Source of the DNA: DASUPK01 sp035456265 | GTDB taxonomy: Bacteria > Actinomycetota > Thermoleophilia > Solirubrobacterales > 70-9 | DNA length: 9,846 nt | NCBI GenBank assembly: GCA_035456265.1 | Contig: DATIDP010000107.1 | Coordinates: forward strand, 1 to 9,846 | Direction: 5' to 3' | Shown here: positions 5,813 to 9,846 of the stretch, piece after piece | Numbering within the stretch: position 1 is the stretch's first letter | Layout: each line of letters starts with the position of its first letter | The notes under the pieces: generated by a model | The model's input: only the letters and a program-made list of their open reading frames with translations | The model's database searches: none | Told to the model about the DNA's origin: nothing | Translations under genes and position numbers: made by a program

Positions 5813-7428
5813 CGCGCCACCTCCTCGATCAGTTCCTTAGGCTCGCTGCTCGGCTCGCCATTCGACTCCGCGGTCGAAGCACGGGCACCCATCCGCTCGA
5901 GTAGGTGGTCGCCCACCCGCAGCGCATTGGCCATCGCCGTCAGGGCCGGGTTGACCGCCCCGCTGGACGGGAAGCAGCTCGTGTCGACGACGTAGAGGTT
6001 GTCGACCTCGTGCGCCTTGCAGTTGACGTCGAGCGCCGAGGTCTCTGGGTCGGTCCCGAACCTCACGGTTCCGCACTGGTGGGCCACCCCGGCGAGCGGG
6101 ATCCGCTGGTCGAGGATCGACCAGCCGGGGATCGAGGCCTCGTGGCAGCCCAGCGGCCCCATCAGGTCCTTGAGCTTGCGGAGCAGCCGCTGATGGGGCT
6201 CCTCGTTGTGGTAGGTCTTCGCCAGGTGGATGCTCCCGGCCCGGTCCACGGTCACCCGGTTGTCCGGATGGGGCAGGTCCTCGGTGGTGAGCCAGAAGTC
6301 GATCGCGTGGCGGGCCATGTAGTCGAGCGCGACCCCGGGGGCGAACCAGGGGGCGCCGGCGCGGAGGATGTTCCGGTCCGATTTGGCGAGCATCTGGATG
6401 TGGCCGAGCGGCAACTCGGAGTCCTCGGCCCCCCAGTAGTAGTCGTTGACTCCGAGCGTCTTCTGGAACTTGGTCTCGTTCGGGGACTGGGAGAGCGCGA
6501 TCACGCCGGAGTTGATGTGGGCCATGTAGTTGCGCCCCACCACGTCCGAGGAGTTCGCCAGGCCGTTGGGATGGGCATCCGAGGCCGACTTGAGCAGCAG
6601 CGCCGCCGAGTTGGCCGCTCCGCAGGAGACGACCACGACGTCGGCGCTGTAGATCTCGCGGCGTCCCTGGCGCTCGACCACCACCTCGTTGACCGTCCTC
6701 CCGCCCGCATCGGTCTCCAGCCGCTCGACCTTGGCGTGGGTGACTAGCTCAACGTTGTCGTGCTCAAGCGCCGGCCGGATGCAGCGCACGTGGGCATCGG
6801 CCTTGCCGTCGGTCAGGCAGGGGAAGCCGTCGAAGCGGTCGCAGCGCACGCAGCGGCCGCGCTCGGGATCGCTCTCGTCGAGATCGATCCCGACCGGCAG
6901 GTGAAACGGATGGTGGCCGGCTCGCTCGAAGTCGTCGGCGAGCTGCTGGATCCGTGGCTCGTGGGACACCGCGGGATAGGGGAAGGGGCTCGAGCGGGGC
7001 GCCTCGGTGGGGTCCTCCCCGGCCTCCCCGTGGACGAGATAGATCCGCTCGGCCTCGGCGTAGTACGGCTCCAGCTCGTCGTAGGAGATCGGCCAGGCCG
7101 GCGAGATCCCGCCGTAGTGGCGGACCTCGCCGAAGTCCCGCTCCCGCAGCCGGAACAGGATCGCGCCGTAGAACTTCGTGTTGCCGCCGACGAAGTACTG
7201 CTGGTGGGGCTTGAAGAGCTCGCCGTCCTTGTCGTACCAGCGTTCCTCCGAGAGGTAGCGGTCCTTGCCGAAGACCTCCCGGGAGTCCCAGTTCTCGGGC
7301 TCCCGCGGCAGGTAGCCGCCGCGCTCGAGCAGGAGGATGCGCTTGCCGGAAGGCGCCAGCTTGCGGGCGAGGGTGCCGCCACCCGCGCCGGTGCCGATGA
7401 TGATCAGGTCATAGTGCTCGCTGCTCAT
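5809..7428 (-). CDS. GMC-family FAD-dependent dehydrogenase/oxidase (gluconate-dehydrogenase or pyranose-oxidase-like)
   Basis: The 539 residues have the N-terminal dinucleotide motif GTGAGGG (12-18) with ERGG at the end of strand 2 (35-38). GGNTKFYGAILFRLRERDF (81-99) carries the flavin-proximal region. The GMC C-terminal signature is complete: His450 in AHQCGT and Asn493 in AVNPALTAMANALR, spaced as the catalytic His/Asn pair of pyranose oxidases. A cysteine group at 193, 196, 204 and 216 (GRCVRC, FPCLTDGKAD, VRC) is typical of a bacterial subgroup near gluconate 2-dehydrogenase large subunits. No signal peptide or Tat motif is visible, so it is probably cytoplasmic, unlike periplasmic gluconate dehydrogenase. 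It would oxidise a secondary or anomeric hydroxyl of a sugar or related alcohol. The ATG has a GGAGGG ribosome site at 7435-7440, and the gene follows the cyclase gene by 13 nt. Confidence 0.9.
   Translation of the reverse strand: MSSEHYDLIIIGTGAGGGTLARKLAPSGKRILLLERGGYLPREPENWDSREVFGKDRYLSEERWYDKDGELFKPHQQYFVGGNTKFYGAILFRLRERDFGEVRHYGGISPAWPISYDELEPYYAEAERIYLVHGEAGEDPTEAPRSSPFPYPAVSHEPRIQQLADDFERAGHHPFHLPVGIDLDESDPERGRCVRCDRFDGFPCLTDGKADAHVRCIRPALEHDNVELVTHAKVERLETDAGGRTVNEVVVERQGRREIYSADVVVVSCGAANSAALLLKSASDAHPNGLANSSDVVGRNYMAHINSGVIALSQSPNETKFQKTLGVNDYYWGAEDSELPLGHIQMLAKSDRNILRAGAPWFAPGVALDYMARHAIDFWLTTEDLPHPDNRVTVDRAGSIHLAKTYHNEEPHQRLLRKLKDLMGPLGCHEASIPGWSILDQRIPLAGVAHQCGTVRFGTDPETSALDVNCKAHEVDNLYVVDTSCFPSSGAVNPALTAMANALRVGDHLLERMGARASTAESNGEPSSEPKELIEEVAR
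5819..5826 (-). promoter_or_regulatory. Ribosome binding site of the small membrane-like gene, inside the GMC gene
   Basis: On the - strand the bases read GAGGAGGT and end 6 nt before the ATG at 5812. They are embedded in the last codons of the GMC gene, supporting the ATGA overlap as a true start. Confidence 0.75.
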
Positions 7429-7441
7429 GGGGTTCCCTCCG

Positions 7442-8320
7442 TCAGACGAGTGCGATCGGTGAAGTCCAGGCGCCGGTGGCGCCGCGAAGCTTCGGATGGG
7501 TGAGGATCAGCGCGAACTCGCGGACTCCCTCGCCGGCGAGCTCGGCGGTGTCGAGGTTCTCGACCACGAAGACGCCGTGGCGGACGTTGAGCATCTGCGG
7601 CACCTCGAAGGGACGGTCCGGATCCTCGGCAGGAACCGGGCCGTAGCTCCAGGTGTCGCAGCCAGTGACGGCAACCTGATGATCGACCAGCCACTCGGCG
7701 AGCTCATAGCCGGGCCCGGGCTCGCCCTCGACGTAGCGCTCGGGGTGGCCCCAGTGCGAGCTCCAGCCGGTGTGGAATAGGAGCGCGTCCCCGGCCTCGG
7801 GCTCGAGACCATCGAGCGCCCGCTCGGTGTCCCCGACGGTGATCACATCGCCGGGCGCCGAGCGGCTCGCCGAGACATCTGCCAGCAGGCCCCGCGTGAC
7901 GATCTGGGGGACCGTCTCGGCGCCGAGTCGCCGCACGCCTGCCGTTCCGGCGAGCTCCGAGACCTCGGCGCCGTTATAGCCGCGGCCGCCGATCTGCAGG
8001 TGGCTGAGCGCGGCGATGTGGGTGCCGAGCTGCATCGTCGCCGAGACCTGCTCGGTGATCCAGTTGACCTCGTTGGCACCGAGGGGCATGGCGGCGTTCT
8101 GGTGGTGCGCGGTCGTCACCAGCGTCTGGCGGAAGAAGCGCCCCGGGAACACCGGAATCTCCTCATCGAGCACGTGACCGAGGTCGTAGAGCCGCCCCTC
8201 GCGGACCGAGGAGAGCGCCTTGAGGCGCTTCTCCTCGGTGACGTGGTTCAGCATCCCGATCTGGTCGTCCGCCCCGAACGGGGACGGCCACCAGCGTGTC
8301 TCAGGGGCGGCGACGGTCAC
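7442..8320 (-). CDS. Cyclase-family (PF04199-type) metal-dependent hydrolase, with altered metal motif
   Basis: This 292-residue protein belongs to the long branch of the cyclase family, related to kynurenine formamidase and isatin hydrolase, which open amide or lactam bonds with a metal ion. Its core motif, usually HxGTHxDxxxH or QxGTxxDxxxH, reads QLGTHIAALSH, with His101 and His107 kept but Ala103 where Asp is expected. The later HGVFVVENL (248-256) supplies the His248/Glu254 pair. GDALLFHTGWSSHWG (177-191) is the usual central strand. The start is GTG at 8318-8320; it overlaps the SDR stop as GTGA, and only a weak GGAG precedes it, indicating coupled translation. It could hydrolyse a cyclic intermediate made by the dehydrogenases next to it. 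Whether it is active with the missing Asp is open. Confidence 0.87.
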   Translation of the reverse strand: MTVAAPETRWWPSPFGADDQIGMLNHVTEEKRLKALSSVREGRLYDLGHVLDEEIPVFPGRFFRQTLVTTAHHQNAAMPLGANEVNWITEQVSATMQLGTHIAALSHLQIGGRGYNGAEVSELAGTAGVRRLGAETVPQIVTRGLLADVSASRSAPGDVITVGDTERALDGLEPEAGDALLFHTGWSSHWGHPERYVEGEPGPGYELAEWLVDHQVAVTGCDTWSYGPVPAEDPDRPFEVPQMLNVRHGVFVVENLDTAELAGEGVREFALILTHPKLRGATGAWTSPIALV

Positions 8321-9165
8321 TCCGAGGACCAGGGCGTGCTGAAGCTCGGGAACAGGGTGAGGCCGCCGTCAACAAACACGGTCTGGCCGGTGATGTAGGC
8401 CGCGTCGTCCGAGGCCAGGAAGCACGTCACGCCCGCCATCTCGTCGGAGTCGCCGGCCCGCTTCATCGGGATGTGCTCCTCGACCTGCTTGCGCTTCTCC
8501 GGATCGTCGATCCAGGCGCGGTTGATCGGCGTGACCGTCGCTCCCGGACCGACGCCGTTCACGCGGATCCCGCGGTCGGCGTACTCGAGCGCGAGCGTCC
8601 GGGTCAGGTTCTGCATGCCGCCCTTGCTGGTCGAGTAGCCGAGGTAGTTGGGCTTCGGGATCAGCTGGTGGACGCTCGAGATGTTGATCACCACGCCCGG
8701 CTTCTCGTCCTCGAGGTAGCGGCGGATCGCCTCGCGAGCGCACATGAAGGAGCCGCGCAGGTTGACCGCGATCACCTTGTCGAAGTCCGCGCTGGAGAGC
8801 TCGTGGCTTGGCCGCGAGATCTGGATCCCGGCGTTGTTGATCAGGACGTCGAGGCCACCGAGCTGCTCCGCCGCCTCGCCAACCATGCGGACGACGTCGT
8901 CCTCGTCAGAAACGTCACCTCCGACGAGTACGTCCTGGACGCCCTCCTGGCGGACCTTGTTGACGCAGGCGTGAACCTGCTCCTCCGTGTCCGCCCCCTC
9001 ATCGGGCGTGCTCAGGTAGTTGATCGCGATGTTCGCCCCGTACTCGGCGAACCGAACGGCGATCGCCTGGCCGATCCCGGAGCTGCCGCCGGTGACCAGG
9101 ACGTTCTTGCCCTTGAGGCCCCGTAGGCCCATCGTTCTCTCAGCGGTTGCGGTGGCCTCTGACAT
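8317..9165 (-). CDS. Glucose 1-dehydrogenase-like short-chain dehydrogenase/reductase
   Basis: This is a classical 282-residue SDR. It shows TGGSSGIG at 25-32 for NAD(P) binding, NNAG at 110-113, and the catalytic set Ser164 (ISSVH), Tyr177 and Lys181 (YSTSK). The stretch after the serine (SSVHQLIPKP) and the end GGLTLFPSF (267-275) closely follow Bacillus glucose 1-dehydrogenase, so oxidation of an aldose to its lactone is the best guess. SDRs of this type vary in substrate, so the precise sugar is uncertain. The ATG at 9165 is preceded by a strong AGGAGG site. An internal ATG at residue 12 could give a shorter form without the SEATATAERT leader. It is first of four tightly joined genes (SDR, cyclase, GMC, membrane-like), with the 84 nt upstream as a possible promoter space. 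Confidence 0.9.
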   Translation of the reverse strand: MSEATATAERTMGLRGLKGKNVLVTGGSSGIGQAIAVRFAEYGANIAINYLSTPDEGADTEEQVHACVNKVRQEGVQDVLVGGDVSDEDDVVRMVGEAAEQLGGLDVLINNAGIQISRPSHELSSADFDKVIAVNLRGSFMCAREAIRRYLEDEKPGVVINISSVHQLIPKPNYLGYSTSKGGMQNLTRTLALEYADRGIRVNGVGPGATVTPINRAWIDDPEKRKQVEEHIPMKRAGDSDEMAGVTCFLASDDAAYITGQTVFVDGGLTLFPSFSTPWSSE

Positions 9166-9169
9166 CTCT

Positions 9170-9175
9170 CCTCCT
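9170..9175 (-). promoter_or_regulatory. Ribosome binding site of the SDR gene
   Basis: AGGAGG on the - strand, within the purine run AAAGAGGAGGAGAG, lies 4 nt before the ATG at 9165 and favours this start over the in-frame ATG 11 codons later. No convincing -35/-10 pair was found in 9176-9249. Confidence 0.7.
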
Positions 9176-9249
9176 CTTTGCGGGTGCGACGTTCGCTGCG
9201 GTAGTGCTGGTCTGGGCCGTGGGCGTTACAGCAGGTGGTCTCGGAGAGA

Positions 9250-9686
9250 TCAGGCGATCGCCACGCCCGCGCCCGCAACAACCTCCGGGCCGCTCTCGGT
9301 GAGCGCGAAGGTGTCCTCGGCCTTCGCCCCGGTGATCGATGGATTCCAGGGGAAGGCCTGCCCGGGCTCGATCGCGACCTCGGAGGCCGGGGTCGCGATC
9401 ACCTCTCGCGAGGCGTAGCCGGTGATCCCCCCGGCCCCTGCTCCCACACGTACTCGACTACCTCGAAGTCGGTCGCCTCCTCGTCGCGCGTCCGGGGGCG
9501 CTCCCCCGCCGGGGTGAGGACCCCGTCGGCCACTCCGACCGGAGAGGCGTACTCGACCCGGCTGTTTCCTCCGCCGGTGTACCAGGCGAAGTTCTCCGCC
9601 AGGCGAAGCACCACGGCGCCGGCGCCGGCGCGCTCCATAACCTCGAGGAGGCGGTCTCGGCGGGCCGATCGGAAGTCGTCATTCAT
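9250..9686 (-). pseudogene. Internally deleted and frameshifted M24-family (Xaa-Pro peptidase/creatinase-like) gene
   Basis: The ATG at 9684-9686 opens MNDDFRSARRDRLL and continues through AENFAWYTGG and FEVVEYVWEQ for about 82 residues. This is the start of the creatinase-type N-terminal domain of M24 proteins. In another frame, from about 9440 to the TGA at 9250, the DNA encodes ITGYASREVIATP, EPGQAFPWNPSITGAKAEDT and a short tail, which is the extreme C-terminus of the same kind of protein. A full protein would have roughly 370-390 residues, so about 230, including most metal ligands, are missing. The join lies in a G-rich stretch at 9427-9440. One extra G there would put both halves in frame, but the catalytic core would still be absent. 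It begins 19 nt after the antiporter stop. It is almost certainly not an active peptidase. Confidence 0.8.
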
Positions 9687-9705
9687 GCTTCCGGCCACCC
9701 GGCGG

Positions 9706-9846
9706 CTACATCGCCATCATCGCGTCGGGCTCAGGCTCGCCCGAGGGCCTGGCGGCTGGTGACGGCTCGCCGCGCCTGAGCAGCGAGAGGCCGATCGCCG
9801 GAAAGAGCAGGACCGAGAGCAGGCCGGCGCCGATCAGCGCGGCGCT
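9706..9846 (-). CDS. C-terminal end of a probable cation:proton antiporter (start outside window)
   Basis: Reading the - strand from the window edge, 46 codons are open to a TAG at 9706-9708. They encode SAALIGAGLLSVLLFPAIGL followed by SLLRRGE and a Pro/Glu-rich cytoplasmic tail ending PDAMMAM. The apolar helix with the LLSVLLFP pattern is the usual last membrane segment of CPA2/Kef-type sodium or potassium:proton antiporters. The piece is too short to rule out another multi-pass transporter. It is the upstream neighbour of the M24 relic and may have been in one transcript with it. No link to the sugar-oxidation genes is evident. Confidence 0.55.
   Translation of the reverse strand, partial: SAALIGAGLLSVLLFPAIGLSLLRRGEPSPAARPSGEPEPDAMMAM

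Noticed and set aside
5905..7503. Long + strand frames across the GMC gene (5905-6747 and 6760-7503)
   Set aside because: They oppose a GMC gene with complete motifs; their products are rich in Val, Gly and Arg with no fold signature.
8296..9126. A 276-codon + strand frame across the SDR gene
   Set aside because: It mirrors the SDR gene, whose catalytic and cofactor motifs are all present, and has no motif of its own.
9176..9249. A promoter upstream of the SDR gene
   Set aside because: The gap is large enough, but no pair of -35 and -10 elements at acceptable spacing stood out, so no site was called.
1..9846. CRISPR arrays, tRNA or rRNA genes, insertion sequences and riboswitches
   Set aside because: No regularly spaced repeats, cloverleaf-type segments, transposase motifs or long structured leaders were seen; nearly all of the window is coding.

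Overview
The window is very GC-rich, with G or C at most third codon positions, good Shine-Dalgarno sites, GTG/TTG starts and tightly packed genes. This fits a high-GC Actinomycetota, perhaps from the Thermoleophilia/Solirubrobacterales side; the lineage is inference from style and protein flavour. There are no tRNA or rRNA genes, insertion sequences or CRISPR arrays in view.

Two gene clusters converge. The left cluster (+ strand, 1-5161) holds, in order: the 3' end of a flavin disulfide-oxidoreductase-like gene, an SMP-30/gluconolactonase, a protein with two GlcG/HbpS-like domains, a second SMP-30 with a jelly-roll-like N-terminal domain, a single-Cys peroxiredoxin-like protein and a PPC/DUF296 protein. 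The gaps from 664 onward are 3, -1, 13 and 4 nt, so this is very likely one operon. The right cluster (- strand, 9846 down to 5336) holds: the C-terminal end of a probable cation:proton antiporter, an internally deleted M24 peptidase pseudogene, a glucose-1-dehydrogenase-like SDR, a cyclase-family hydrolase, a GMC flavoprotein dehydrogenase and a small membrane-like protein. The last four have junctions of -4, +13 and -4 nt.

The clusters meet in a 174-nt space (5162-5335) that contains a decayed coding tail and a short hairpin that may act as a bidirectional terminator.

Read together, the genes suggest oxidation of a sugar or sugar-like alcohol. The SDR and GMC enzymes would oxidise it, giving lactones or dehydro-sugars. 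The two SMP-30 enzymes would open lactones, and the cyclase-family protein would be a further hydrolase. The GlcG, peroxiredoxin-like and PPC proteins would be accessory. The substrate cannot be read from sequence, and the pathway is inference. The points most worth a second look are the SMP-30/GlcG2/jelly-roll-SMP-30 gene order, the Asp-to-Ala change in the cyclase metal motif, the cysteine cluster in the GMC enzyme with its coupled membrane-like partner, and the M24 deletion relic.
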